A stretch of 64,000 nucleotides of DNA, taken from Bacillota bacterium (lineage in GTDB: Bacteria; Bacillota; UBA4882; UBA8346). A program made the translations under genes and the position numbers. Positions 8,136 to 17,200 of this stretch are shown here, piece after piece. The stretch's first letter is position 1; every line of letters begins with the position of its first letter. The notes under the pieces are model-generated. The model was given only the letters and a program-made list of their open reading frames with translations. It had not been told where the DNA came from and did no database searches. The stretch lies in the NCBI GenBank assembly GCA_023435225.1, contig JAEYRX010000020.1, positions 62,001 through 126,000 of the forward strand, in the 5' to 3' direction.

Positions 8136-9482
8136 TTGCGTTTTCCAATAGTTAAACTAGCTCCGGCGCAGATTTTGGTCTTAGGTTTTGCCGGAGTAAT
8201 TTTCTTAGGCGCATTACTATTAACTTTCCCTTTTGCTTCGCAAAATGGTAATTCACTTAGGTTTTTAGATGCTCTCTTCACTGCAACCTCTGCCGTATGT
8301 GTTACCGGATTAGTAATTGTTGATACCGGCATCCATTTTACCCGTTTTGGGCAAACAGTTATTATTTTGCTGATTCAAATCGGTGGTTTGGGATTTATGA
8401 CCATATCCACCTTAATCGGTATTTTTTTGGGTAAAAAAATTGGTCTCAAAGAAAGAATTCTGATCCAAGAATCTTTTAATCAAATTACCTTGGCCGGTTT
8501 GGTCCGATTGATAAAAAATGTAATTTTAGCAACTTTATTCTTTGAATTTTTGGGTGGAGTAATTCTTAGCTTTCGGTTTATGGCGGATTTCCCAATCCAA
8601 AGAGCATTAGCATATGGCTTTTTTCATTCAATCTCCGCCTTTTGTAATGCCGGATTTGACCTTTTTGGACAAGTTTATGGAGAATTCTCAAGTATTACTC
8701 ATTTTACGAGCGATTGGCTAGTCGTATTAACTATTTCTATTTTAATCATCATAGGCGGACTGGGATTCCCCGTTATCGTTGAATTGCTTAAATACCCAAA
8801 AAACAACCGTTTATCGCTCCATTCGAAATTGGTCCTCAGAATGACCTTAGCCTTAATTATTATTGGAGCAATTTTAATTTTTGCCACCGAAATGACTAAT
8901 ATTAAAACTGTCGGTGGAGTAAACTTAACCGGAAAATTTTTAGGCGCTGTTTTCCAAGCAATAACTCCTCGTACCGCCGGTTTCAATACTTTGGATATTT
9001 CCCAAATGCGCAACGGTACCTGGTTTATACTAATTATTCTAATGTTCATCGGAGCTTCACCGAGTTCAACCGGAGGCGGTATTAAAACTACCACTTTCGG
9101 AGTATTGGCTGCCACTATCGGAACTACTATTAAAGGTAGGGAAGATGTAGAGATTTTTGAACGCCGGATTCCCAAAGATATTATTTTTAAGGCCATAACT
9201 ATTATGTCTATCGCTCTGGGCTGGGTATCATTTGTAACAATAATTCTTTCTTTGGTAGAACCTTATACATTCATCAAATTATTTTTTGAGGTAATGTCCG
9301 CCTTCGGAACCGTAGGACTTTCTAACGGTATTACTCCTAATCTAAACGATATATCACGAGTTCTTATTACCATTACCATGTTTATCGGCAGATTAGGACC
9401 GCTGACGGTAATGATCGCTTTATCAAAAAACGAAAAAATCAATTGCACCAAGTATATTGAGGAACGATTAATGATCGGATAG
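8136..9482 (+). CDS. ktrB: K+ uptake transporter membrane subunit KtrB
   Basis: 448-aa TrkH/KtrB-type protein with four repeated membrane-pore-membrane units. Visible pore/filter segments are TSAVCVTGL, SAFCNAGFDL, TPRTAGFNTL and GTVGLSNG, each with the conserved central glycine. KtrB conducts K+ inward, driven by membrane potential or Na+, under control of the cytosolic KtrA ring. TTG start at 8136 follows AGGAGC. It forms an operon with ktrA (21-bp gap). Regulation may act through the long structured leader. Confidence 0.93.
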   Translation: MRFPIVKLAPAQILVLGFAGVIFLGALLLTFPFASQNGNSLRFLDALFTATSAVCVTGLVIVDTGIHFTRFGQTVIILLIQIGGLGFMTISTLIGIFLGKKIGLKERILIQESFNQITLAGLVRLIKNVILATLFFEFLGGVILSFRFMADFPIQRALAYGFFHSISAFCNAGFDLFGQVYGEFSSITHFTSDWLVVLTISILIIIGGLGFPVIVELLKYPKNNRLSLHSKLVLRMTLALIIIGAILIFATEMTNIKTVGGVNLTGKFLGAVFQAITPRTAGFNTLDISQMRNGTWFILIILMFIGASPSSTGGGIKTTTFGVLAATIGTTIKGREDVEIFERRIPKDIIFKAITIMSIALGWVSFVTIILSLVEPYTFIKLFFEVMSAFGTVGLSNGITPNLNDISRVLITITMFIGRLGPLTVMIALSKNEKINCTKYIEERLMIG

Positions 9483-9503
9483 AATCGAAAGGAATGACTT
9501 GAT

Positions 9504-10163
9504 ATGTCTAAACAATATGCAGTTATCGGCTTAGGCCGCTTTGGAACCAGTGTAGCCAGAACCCTTTGGAAATTAGGACAGGAAGTATTAGCAATTGATA
9601 TTAATGAAGAACGGCTCCGTTATGTCTCGGAGGAAGTGACCCATACCCTGTTGGCTGATACAACTGATATTCATGTTTTAAATAGTATCGGAATTAAAAA
9701 TTTCGATGTAGTAATTGTTTCTATCGGTGAAAATGTCCAAGCCAACATTATGACCGTTCTATTACTAAAAGAAATTGGAGTTCAGTTTGTAGTTGCCAAA
9801 GCTCTTAATAAAATGCAGGGACGGGTATTGGAAAAAGTCGGCGCGGATCGGGTAGTATATCCCGAACGGGAAATGGGCAAACGAGTTGCTCATAATCTGG
9901 TTTCGGCTAATCTAGTTGATTATATTGAGTTACCGCAAGGTTTTCGAATTGTAGAAGTTGTTGCTACCAAGGAAATGTTCGGCAAGGATCTCCGGGCTCT
10001 TAATTTTCGTTCAAAATACAATGTAAATGTAATTCTACTTAAACGGGCCTCGGGAGAAGTTTTATTTACTCCCGGTCCGGAGGACACAATTACGATGGGC
10101 GATTTGTTGGTGATGGCTGGTGAAAGAGAAGCCCTAAATAGGTTCGAACAATATGTCCAGTAA
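9504..10163 (+). CDS. ktrA: K+ uptake regulatory subunit KtrA (RCK domain)
   Basis: 219-aa TrkA-N plus TrkA-C protein. The N-terminal Rossmann fold shows GLGRFGTSVA and an acidic residue after the second strand (AIDIN). The C-terminal RCK_C domain starts near residue 140. It forms an octameric ring that gates KtrB in response to ATP/ADP, and TrkA-C domains can bind c-di-AMP. AAAGGA precedes the ATG. The stop lies 7 bp from the convergent PspC gene. Confidence 0.93.
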   Translation: MSKQYAVIGLGRFGTSVARTLWKLGQEVLAIDINEERLRYVSEEVTHTLLADTTDIHVLNSIGIKNFDVVIVSIGENVQANIMTVLLLKEIGVQFVVAKALNKMQGRVLEKVGADRVVYPEREMGKRVAHNLVSANLVDYIELPQGFRIVEVVATKEMFGKDLRALNFRSKYNVNVILLKRASGEVLFTPGPEDTITMGDLLVMAGEREALNRFEQYVQ

Positions 10164-10169
10164 TTTACT

Positions 10170-10361
10170 TTACATTTCAATGGTATTTTCGGGAATAATT
10201 ATCCAAGCAATAAAATAAGCAAAGAACGACGTAAAACAAGTGAAAAATAAGGCTAATGCTGCAATCAGCCGGACAACCACCGGGTCTATATCCAGGTATT
10301 CAGCTAAACCACCACAGACCCCGCCGATAACTTTTGATTTGGAACGATATAATCTTTTCAT
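10170..10361 (-). CDS. PspC-domain small membrane protein
   Basis: 63-aa protein that is essentially one PspC domain. The N-terminal basic segment and GGVCGGLAEYLDIDP motif are followed by one long hydrophobic stretch with a possible short break (residues 32-55) and the conserved WIIIPE. PspC proteins belong to envelope-stress systems, but stand-alone short ones in Bacillota are poorly defined. GGAGC precedes the ATG at proper spacing. Confidence 0.88.
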   Translation of the reverse strand: MKRLYRSKSKVIGGVCGGLAEYLDIDPVVVRLIAALALFFTCFTSFFAYFIAWIIIPENTIEM

Positions 10362-10446
10362 AATTTTGCTCCTTTATTGGTAGTAATTATAGATTTAAGT
10401 CATCTTATCATATACAATAAAACTTTAAACCTTTACGAGGGTTTTA

Positions 10447-11229
10447 ATGGACCAAAATAGATTAAGTCTACCACGAACCTATACTAGAAAAATGCTCCGG
10501 GCCATTCGGGAATTTGATCTTATCCGTCCGGAAGACCGGGTTTTAATAGGGCTATCCGGTGGCAAAGACAGTTCATTTTTATTGTATGCTCTTTCAATCT
10601 TCCAGAAACATCAAATTATCCCTTTCACACTCGCCGCTCTCACCATTGACCTCGGTTTCCACGAACCAGTTGATATGGATTCGCTCCGGAGTTTTTGTGA
10701 ATATCACAAAGTGCCTTTCAATTTAATGAAAACAGAGATCGCCAAATATGCTCTAAGTAATGATAATCCGGAAGGTCCATGCGCTACTTGCTCATTTCTA
10801 CGCCGCGGAGCCATGAACCGTTTTGCCAAGGAAAACGGTTATAATGTAATAGCTTTAGCCCACCATCACGACGATGCAGTCGAAACTTTCTTAATGAGTA
10901 TCCTTTATTCCGGACAAATTAAAACTTTTTTACCCCGTACCGAGCTGGGACGAACTGGTCTGACAGTTATCCGTCCTCTGGTCTATTTTCGGGAGTCAGA
11001 GATTAGGAAAGCAATTCCATTATTAAATTTTACACCTATGGCCAGTCCCTGTCCAATGGCTGGACGGACCAAAAGAGCGGAAACCAAGGAGTTAATCCGG
11101 AACCTCTGCCGGCAGGATAAAGCGGTTTTTCAACATTTAGCGGCAGCGATCCGGCAAGGACGGCCCATGGAGTTATGGCCTCCAAATCTAAGCCGGGAAG
11201 AAAAACGCCTCCGTAATTCCAACCTATGA
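10447..11229 (+). CDS. TtcA-like tRNA sulfur-transfer ATPase
   Basis: 260-aa PP-loop ATPase. The ATP pyrophosphatase motif GLSGGKDSSF lies at about residues 35-45. CATC near 114-117 and a third Cys in SPCPMAG near 200 match the three ligands of the TtcA/TtuA-type iron-sulfur cluster. AHHHDDAVETFL is the second family signature. TtcA thiolates cytidine 32 of tRNA. Related archaeal-type enzymes modify U54, so the exact target is open. GAGGG precedes the ATG. Its final codons overlap the convergent LppM-like gene by 6 bp. Confidence 0.82.
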   Translation: MDQNRLSLPRTYTRKMLRAIREFDLIRPEDRVLIGLSGGKDSSFLLYALSIFQKHQIIPFTLAALTIDLGFHEPVDMDSLRSFCEYHKVPFNLMKTEIAKYALSNDNPEGPCATCSFLRRGAMNRFAKENGYNVIALAHHHDDAVETFLMSILYSGQIKTFLPRTELGRTGLTVIRPLVYFRESEIRKAIPLLNFTPMASPCPMAGRTKRAETKELIRNLCRQDKAVFQHLAAAIRQGRPMELWPPNLSREEKRLRNSNL

Positions 11230-11946
11230 ATCGGTCTCCATTTGCTTTTGGTTCTTTTTGATTATAAATATATAAAGTATATAAAGGAAAACTCCTGTCA
11301 ATAATAAACTCCCAATACCAAGCAAAACAATATGTCCAATATTTACTACCCTGGCTTCAGCTTTCATAATGTTCTTTTGACCGGGAACAACTATCCATTC
11401 CAACGTTTTTCCATCATCAGAAACGGTTCCGGCATTACTAATTACAGGCTTGACTGGTAAAGTCAGTATATACTTAAAATTAATCCTCGATAAAACCGCA
11501 GCATTTAATCCGGGGCCTCCCTCATCCATTCTGATCTCGGTCAAATCCACCAATGCTTCAAAATGATATGTATCTGTTAAAAATCCCGGTTCAATTCGAA
11601 AATCAACCGTCTCTGCTTTGTTAGTACCTATTCCGGTTACTTTTGAATCAGCTAAGAGTTGTTGTAACTCTTTAAGGTTTTTGCAATGTTTGAAAGCTTT
11701 TACCCCAATGATTGAACCTTCTTGAAAGTCCTTGACCACATACCCTTCGTTTACTGCATCTTTTTTCCAATCAACCAAAGGTTTGTTCCCCGTCAATGCT
11801 AAAATTGATTCATCAAAACCCATTTTATATTCAATATCCGCCGTACCATTATGATTGATCTTGATATGTATTTCTCCGCTGAAACATCCCGACAAAAACA
11901 AAACTGGAATTAAAAACAAAACCGGCCATAATATAAATCGTTTCAT
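11224..11946 (-). CDS. LppM/DUF3153-like lipoprotein with C-terminal membrane anchor
   Basis: 240-aa predicted lipoprotein. The signal peptide ends in the lipobox LSGC (Cys at about 21), and the mature part opens EIHIKINHNGTADIEYK as in LppM-domain proteins. A C-terminal membrane helix (about 205-228) and basic tail follow. The protein is therefore held to the membrane at both ends. Function is unknown. The neighbouring CapA-like gene lies 17 bp upstream on the same strand, so the two are probably cotranscribed. Confidence 0.75.
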   Translation of the reverse strand: MKRFILWPVLFLIPVLFLSGCFSGEIHIKINHNGTADIEYKMGFDESILALTGNKPLVDWKKDAVNEGYVVKDFQEGSIIGVKAFKHCKNLKELQQLLADSKVTGIGTNKAETVDFRIEPGFLTDTYHFEALVDLTEIRMDEGGPGLNAAVLSRINFKYILTLPVKPVISNAGTVSDDGKTLEWIVVPGQKNIMKAEARVVNIGHIVLLGIGSLLLTGVFLYILYIFIIKKNQKQMETDS

Positions 11947-11963
11947 ATCCCTACCTCATTCTT

Positions 11964-13184
11964 CTATTTATTAAACAATTCCCGGGTCTCATTCCAAACT
12001 TCCCGGATCCTGTCACGGGCTGTCTTATCAACATCCAATTCCTTTCCAAGGTACTCCGGACCGGTAACCGTCTTAATTCGGTATTGATATTTACCATGGT
12101 CCCAGTAGCGATGAACCCATAGAGGGACATAACTTGCCTGAGTAATTTTCACCCCGTATCCTTCGGACTTCTTTTGCAATTTTAAATTTAATAATATACC
12201 ATAATCACTATATTTCCAACGTTGATTGGAAAGTACGTTTCCTAATGAATAAGCGATAAAATAATCACGGGCATCTCCATTATCGGGGTTGATATATTGC
12301 CGGTATTCCAAAGGCTGGACTACATGAACATGGCTTCCTAGAATAATATCAACTCCCGATTTTATCAACCATTCTGTTAATTTTATTTGCTCGGAGGAAG
12401 GGTTCCGCTGATACTCAATACCGGTATGTAACGCTAATATAATACAATCGGCGCCGGCCTGTTTCACTTCGGCAATATCGGCAGTAACTTTTTGATAATC
12501 AAAAAAATTAACCACCCATTCTTCCCCTTTTGGAGCTTTAAGACCATTGGTGGTTGTGGTATAAGCTAAAAAAGCTAAATTAATACCTTTAATATTTATG
12601 AGCCGATAGCGTTTTTCCCGATTGTTACTAAGAGAACCCACATACGGCAGACCGATTTTGTTTAAATACTCAAGTGTACGCTCCATTCCTTCGGTTCCCA
12701 TATCCAGTGAATGATTATGCGCGGTAAATACCAGGTCAATTCCTGCCCATTTTAAAGCATCAGCAATAGCCGCCGGGCTATTAAATTGAGGATATCCGGT
12801 GTATTGCCGATCGGAATTATTTATTAAAGTTTCTAATACACCTACAGTCAAATCCGCCTTACTTAATCTATCGCTTACCTCTGAAAAAATAGGCCGAAAA
12901 TCATAATCACCGGTTGTTTCATTTAAAGCCGACCTGACAATCGGCATATGTACAACCACATCTCCGACTGCTGCTAAAGTTAGGATTGCAGGTTCTGCTT
13001 TTTGGGAAAGTTTTGCATTTTGTGTTTCTTCTCTAAGTATTTTACTGATGTTACCTGCCCAATTCCACCAAATAATTATGGTGAAAATGAATAAAGCCAA
13101 AAAAACAACTAAAAAAGTTTTTTTCAAACCAGATACCACCTCAGGGATTGAAATTAATCGGTTGAGGTATATATATTTTTTCAA
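11964..13184 (-). CDS. CapA-family (PGA_cap) metallophosphatase-like protein
   Basis: 406-aa protein with one N-terminal membrane helix (about 22-45) and an extracytoplasmic CapA domain. Metal-site motifs are AVGDVVVH (first Asp), GVLETLI, TAHNHSLDMG, LHTGIEYQ and LGSHVHVVQ, in the order of the calcineurin-like fold used by this family. Relatives take part in poly-gamma-glutamate capsule synthesis, but capBC are absent here, so another envelope role is possible. Confidence 0.85.
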   Translation of the reverse strand: MKKYIYLNRLISIPEVVSGLKKTFLVVFLALFIFTIIIWWNWAGNISKILREETQNAKLSQKAEPAILTLAAVGDVVVHMPIVRSALNETTGDYDFRPIFSEVSDRLSKADLTVGVLETLINNSDRQYTGYPQFNSPAAIADALKWAGIDLVFTAHNHSLDMGTEGMERTLEYLNKIGLPYVGSLSNNREKRYRLINIKGINLAFLAYTTTTNGLKAPKGEEWVVNFFDYQKVTADIAEVKQAGADCIILALHTGIEYQRNPSSEQIKLTEWLIKSGVDIILGSHVHVVQPLEYRQYINPDNGDARDYFIAYSLGNVLSNQRWKYSDYGILLNLKLQKKSEGYGVKITQASYVPLWVHRYWDHGKYQYRIKTVTGPEYLGKELDVDKTARDRIREVWNETRELFNK

Positions 13185-13229
13185 CTTTTGGTAACTTTAC
13201 CTACATATTATGTAATTTTATTGTACTAT

Positions 13230-13313
13230 ATAAGTTGAATTAAATTTTGTTACCTGCATCATGTCCCTAAATCCGGACATGATGGAATGAGCAATGAATT
13301 TAATTCAACTTAT
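13230..13313. repeat. Nested hairpin element 1 (outer 17 bp, inner 10 bp)
   Basis: Perfect 17-bp outer arms (13230-13246 with 13297-13313) enclose short spacers and a perfect 10-bp inner stem, CATCATGTCC (13257-13266) with GGACATGATG (13275-13284), around an eight-base loop. Read on the minus strand the loop is GGATTTAG closed by a C-G pair. No T tract follows, so it is not a standard terminator. Confidence 0.75.
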
Positions 13314-13327
13314 TACAGCTGTAATAC

Positions 13328-13405
13328 GATGAAGTAAATACTGATTTGATATCATTTGCATTCGGCTTTAGGAATGCAAATCTTGGATAAGAAATTTACT
13401 TCATC
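13328..13405. repeat. Nested hairpin element 2 (outer 12 bp, inner 10 bp)
   Basis: Perfect 12-bp outer arms, GATGAAGTAAAT (13328-13339) and its complement (13394-13405), enclose a perfect 10-bp inner stem (13354-13363 with 13372-13381) and the eight-base loop GGCTTTAG closed by C-G. The stems share no sequence with element 1, yet loop and layout agree. It lies 14 bp from element 1 in opposite orientation. Confidence 0.75.
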
Positions 13406-13414
13406 CTATATAGC

Positions 13415-14242
13415 TTAATTTCCCGGCGGGTTAACCACGGTAGGTACAATCTGAACATCTCCGGCCACAATACCTACTCCGGTCCTGGCATCATGTACCC
13501 GGCAATGAATTTCCATAAAACCGGGCATATCAGTCAGCCAACCATACATAATATAATTAACACCGAGCATCTTTCCTAAATTCCTGGTAAACTGAACCGT
13601 ACCCAAAGTATCGGGCGAAGGCGGTGTAGTGCCGGGAGTATTAATGTTTAGGAGTTGTTTAACTACCTGTTCGGTTGTAGCGCTCTCGACTACGACGAAC
13701 CGTCCCGTTTTGATTAGCTCATTTATCATCATCTCTTGGGCTGCCCGTGGAGTAACTTTATCCTTGGAGTTAAGGTATTCAAATGGCACAACAGCGAGCG
13801 AAAATTTATTGGCTTTTTCAATAGCTTTTTGCCCGACTTTGATTTCAGCTTTATTAATAAGATTCAAATTTTGCGGATTATTAGTCATAATCTGTCCGAT
13901 TGAGAAGTTATCCCGGACTGTTACAATTTTAATATCAGCCACATGGGTTTCTATAACACCCAGTTTATTACGCCTTACCGGGTCGTTAAACGGCCGGCCT
14001 TCGGCTACTATTTCAAAGACGGATCCTAATTTGACGTATTGCTTCATCCCGGCGTTCAAATATACTCTATTTCCATCGATAGCAGCTACAGTGGCTTGTG
14101 AAATACCAAATTGTCTATTAATAATTTTAACCAGGTCGACGATCCCGGTAGCCAGTTGGTTTTCTGCTCCTCCGGCTGATGGTGCGCTGAGCAATATAAA
14201 TAAAACAATCAAACCAAGCACAATAAATTTCTGTCTCACCAT
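13415..14242 (-). CDS. Secreted CsgG-type domain protein
   Basis: 275-aa exported protein with a signal peptide (about 1-27, ending SAGGA). A middle region resembles beta-rich turns (VYLNAGMKQYVKLG). The C-terminal half is CsgG/TolB-N-like: LAVVPFEY, then MMINELIKTGRFVVVESATTE and LGKMLGVNYIMYGWLT. CsgG-family proteins act at outer membranes in curli or polysaccharide export, and many short relatives are uncharacterised. The start at 14242 is favoured by GGAGAG seven bases upstream; a start 18 codons further upstream has no such site. No curli genes are nearby. Confidence 0.75.
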   Translation of the reverse strand: MVRQKFIVLGLIVLFILLSAPSAGGAENQLATGIVDLVKIINRQFGISQATVAAIDGNRVYLNAGMKQYVKLGSVFEIVAEGRPFNDPVRRNKLGVIETHVADIKIVTVRDNFSIGQIMTNNPQNLNLINKAEIKVGQKAIEKANKFSLAVVPFEYLNSKDKVTPRAAQEMMINELIKTGRFVVVESATTEQVVKQLLNINTPGTTPPSPDTLGTVQFTRNLGKMLGVNYIMYGWLTDMPGFMEIHCRVHDARTGVGIVAGDVQIVPTVVNPPGN

Positions 14243-14529
14243 TGATCTCTCCACTAATAATTCTTCATTTCTTAATACTTTATTATATTGTAACATCGGT
14301 AAAAAATGGCTGCAACTTTAGATTGGGGGGAATTTATCTCTTTATTTTCAAACAATTACAGTGTATAATCATTTATAATTTATACTGCTAAAATTCTAAC
14401 TTTTAGTAAGGCGCAAACATAAAAGGATCCTTATTAGAAATTTATTTTTTAATCTTATGATTAATACGTTTTTCTCTTCTATTCCTTCTTTTGATTAATT
14501 TAAATAAATATATAATGGAGGTTGATCTA

Positions 14530-15618
14530 ATGATTAAAATCGCAATTGTAGGCGCTACCGGTATTGTCGGTCAACAAGCTATTGTGAGTTTGGTAGGGCA
14601 CCCTTGGTTTAAAATTACCAAACTTGCCGCTTCAGAGCGTTCTGCCGGTAAAAAATACCGGGATGCATTGAAAGATGCCAGTGGAGCATCAAAATGGTGG
14701 TGCCCGGAAGAATTACCGGAGGATATCGCCGATCTGATGGTGGAAGATGCCGCCCAATTTGACCCTACCAGCGTAGATATTATCTTCTCGACAGTTGATG
14801 CATCCGCCGCCAAAGAGTTGGAACCGAAGTATGCTAAAACCACTCCTGTAATAAGCACTGCTTCAGCTTTTCGTTATGAAGCTGATACTCCAATTTTAAT
14901 TGGTGGTATCAATATGGAGCAAGCCAAGTTATTGGATATCCAAAGACAAAACCGTGGATGGAAAGGATTTGTCGCTCCAAAATCAAACTGTACCATCGCC
15001 GGATTAACAGTTTCTTTAAAACCGATTTTAGATAATTTTGGTGTTAAACAAGTTGTTATGACCTCTTTACAGGCAATGTCCGGCGCCGGTCGGACTCCCG
15101 GACTTTCCGCCATGGATATGATGGAAAATGTTGTACCCTATATTTCCGGTGAAGAACCTAAGGCAGAAATCGAACCGCAAAAAATTCTTGGTAAACTTAA
15201 CGGCAATAAAATAGAGCAGGCTCCATTTGGAATCACGGCTACTTGTACCCGGGTTCCGGTACTAGACGGTCATCTGGTCTGTGCTTATGTTCAAACCGAA
15301 AAACAATGCACCCCCGAAGAAGTTAAGGAAGCTATGGTTAATTTTGGTACTGATTTTACGGCACTTGGTTTACCAAGCTCACCAAAACATTTAATTGAGG
15401 TAACCGATGATCCTTTTAGACCACAACCCCGTATGGACCGGGAAAGAGGTGGCGGAATGACTGTAACTGTAGGAAGAATTCGTAAAGACCCCGTTCTTGA
15501 AAATGGTATCAAGTATGTCTGCCTGGCTCATAACACTAAACTGGGAGCCGCTAAAGGCGCTCTCCAAACTGCAGAATATCTGGTAAAATATTATTTAAAA
15601 TGGGAAACCGGTTGTTAA
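14530..15618 (+). CDS. asd: Aspartate-semialdehyde dehydrogenase
   Basis: 362-aa NADP-dependent enzyme of the aspartate pathway (aspartyl phosphate to aspartate semialdehyde), feeding lysine, diaminopimelate, threonine and methionine. The N-terminal Rossmann motif is IVGATGIVGQQ. The active-site Cys lies in APKSNCTIAG (about residue 155), and the C-terminal catalytic His region includes the DRERGGGMTV segment. SNC rather than the GNCS-type motif points to the archaeal/fungal-like class. ATG at 14530 has TGGAGG upstream. It is followed by a strong terminator, and no other lysine-pathway gene is adjacent. Confidence 0.92.
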   Translation: MIKIAIVGATGIVGQQAIVSLVGHPWFKITKLAASERSAGKKYRDALKDASGASKWWCPEELPEDIADLMVEDAAQFDPTSVDIIFSTVDASAAKELEPKYAKTTPVISTASAFRYEADTPILIGGINMEQAKLLDIQRQNRGWKGFVAPKSNCTIAGLTVSLKPILDNFGVKQVVMTSLQAMSGAGRTPGLSAMDMMENVVPYISGEEPKAEIEPQKILGKLNGNKIEQAPFGITATCTRVPVLDGHLVCAYVQTEKQCTPEEVKEAMVNFGTDFTALGLPSSPKHLIEVTDDPFRPQPRMDRERGGGMTVTVGRIRKDPVLENGIKYVCLAHNTKLGAAKGALQTAEYLVKYYLKWETGC

Positions 15619-15651
15619 CGATTTGAATTTGAAAAAAATAGGCTCGATAAA

Positions 15652-15692
15652 TAAAAAAATGGAGCTTTTCTTTAAGAAAAGCCCCATTTTTT
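15652..15692. terminator. Bidirectional terminator after asd
   Basis: A-rich and T-rich flanks surround a long stem: GGAGCTTTTC on the left pairs with GAAAAGCCCC on the right with one mismatch, extended by A/T pairs. It can end transcription of asd (+) and of the minus-strand Ntn hydrolase gene. Confidence 0.88.
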
Positions 15693-15760
15693 ATTCGTAT
15701 ATAATGGAAATTATTTACAATATTTATTTCAATATATATTTATATATTCGTATTTCAAAA

Positions 15761-16573
15761 CTATTGTTCCGGGAATAAAGACTGTAGGGTATGAGTATGG
15801 GAGCCTTTTTGAAGCTCATCAGCTAAATTAAATTTTATTGGATGCTCAAAATCAGCTAAGTTAAAAATATAAACATCTCCATTTGCTAAATCGTAAATGT
15901 TGGAATAAACCGTTCCCCCATCACCCCAATTTTGAGAGGTTTGTTCCAACACAACCCTAATATTATCCAAACTAACTACATTTTGATTTTCCAGCATCTC
16001 GGTGGCTATCTCATATCGTGAACAAGGATAGCCTCCCAGTTTGGGCTCTGAAAACCAAAAGTTAGTTATAACTTGAAAGTTGCCTTGTTTAGGTATGATA
16101 TGTAACTCATTATTAACCCATTCTACTACCGCTGCATTTCCAGCCTTATCTGCGAATAATAGATGATCTTGCAAATTTGACGGCGGATTATAAACCTGAA
16201 CCATTTTTAAGGCTTCCTCAACATTTGAACATTGAGCTAAAATCCGTTCACCCATGTCTCGTAACTCAAATTGTGGTTTTTCAGGAGAATACGGCACTTG
16301 AGTCTGCGGACAAATAGCCATATCAAAGAATAATCCTTGATCGTTCATACCCCCTTGTACAAAGGAGTAGATTACAAAACAGATCATTCCATACTCTCCT
16401 TCCGCAGGCCGAACAAGCCGAACCGTAACCGGAGTGGAGTAGAACCAATCTTCGTTGTTACCTACTAAAACCTGATTATCTCCGCTTTTAGTAAAAATTG
16501 TACAAGCGGATGCAAGGCTGGTAACAAAAAGTAAGATCCCTAACCAAATAAAAACAAATACGACTTTCTTCAT
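15761..16573 (-). CDS. Secreted Ntn-type linear amide hydrolase (choloylglycine hydrolase/C45-like)
   Basis: 270-aa protein whose signal peptide (residues 1-23, ending in Ala-Ser-Ala) is followed at once by CTIFTKSGDNQVLVGNNEDW. The Cys becomes the first mature residue and would be the N-terminal nucleophile, while N-N-E-D-W matches the penicillin V acylase/choloylglycine hydrolase pattern. Probable role is hydrolysis of a linear amide outside the cytoplasm, substrate unknown. The Cys could be misread as a lipobox, but the preceding residues S-A-S-A fit signal peptidase I. ATG at 16573 follows CAGGTGAT. Confidence 0.78.
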   Translation of the reverse strand: MKKVVFVFIWLGILLFVTSLASACTIFTKSGDNQVLVGNNEDWFYSTPVTVRLVRPAEGEYGMICFVIYSFVQGGMNDQGLFFDMAICPQTQVPYSPEKPQFELRDMGERILAQCSNVEEALKMVQVYNPPSNLQDHLLFADKAGNAAVVEWVNNELHIIPKQGNFQVITNFWFSEPKLGGYPCSRYEIATEMLENQNVVSLDNIRVVLEQTSQNWGDGGTVYSNIYDLANGDVYIFNLADFEHPIKFNLADELQKGSHTHTLQSLFPEQ

Positions 16574-16643
16574 GAAATCACCTGCCAAAAGTCAAATGTC
16601 AATCTTTATGATTAACCTTTGATTAAAAGTAGAAAAAAAGTGA

Positions 16644-17051
16644 CTAACTGTCCCTTTCCCGAGCAATGATTCCATCTAAGATCTGAGCAGCTTTTACAAT
16701 TATATCACGGCATTTAATTTCTTCAGTCCGGTATTTTTCTTTTAAGGGAGCACAATCAATATCGCCCATTTCTTTGGCGTATGATTCCAGCAGTTCTTTG
16801 GTTAAATCCTTAATTTTAGTGCTTTCATGAGCCAGATCCTTCACAAAAAGCCGGCCTAGCACCATAATAGAGGCTGTTAACGCTCCACAGACATCTTCGG
16901 TGGCCATTCCTCCCCCAAAACCAGCGGCCATTTTTAAAGCATCCTTACTTAAGCCAAGTTGATAAGCTTCATTGGCCGCATATAATATTTTTTCCGCACA
17001 ATTAAAATCAATATCTTTCCCATAACCACTCTTCAGTAAATCGTAAAGCAT
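16644..17051 (-). CDS. C-GCAxxG-C-C family redox-type protein
   Basis: 135-aa protein with the family pattern: Cys in DFNCAEKIL, then GFGGGMATEDVCGALTAS (the C-G-A core), and two later Cys residues near 103 and 117. Family members are often linked to iron-sulfur or redox chemistry, but the biochemical role is unproven. The start at 17051 has a near-perfect GAGGAGGGG; the upstream extension does not. It is close to, but oriented with, the other small minus-strand genes to 18.7 kb. Confidence 0.82.
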   Translation of the reverse strand: MLYDLLKSGYGKDIDFNCAEKILYAANEAYQLGLSKDALKMAAGFGGGMATEDVCGALTASIMVLGRLFVKDLAHESTKIKDLTKELLESYAKEMGDIDCAPLKEKYRTEEIKCRDIIVKAAQILDGIIARERDS

Positions 17052-17200
17052 AACACCCCTCCTCTTATAAATCAAAGATAATATTTTATGCCAAGTACAG
17101 ATCCAATTAATGCTAATCATATCATAGTTTGTCTTTAATATAAAGAGTACCGAAGATCTTTCCCTGGCAATACAACTTTAAAAAAACTATGAAAATGAGC

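Noticed and set aside
13230..13405. Integron attC site or retron msr/msd
   Set aside because: No integron integrase or reverse transcriptase is near, and the R/L boxes of attC are absent.
15761..16573. Lipoprotein reading of the Cys after the signal peptide
   Set aside because: Residues before Cys are S-A-S-A and the following motif is that of an Ntn hydrolase with N-terminal Cys nucleophile.
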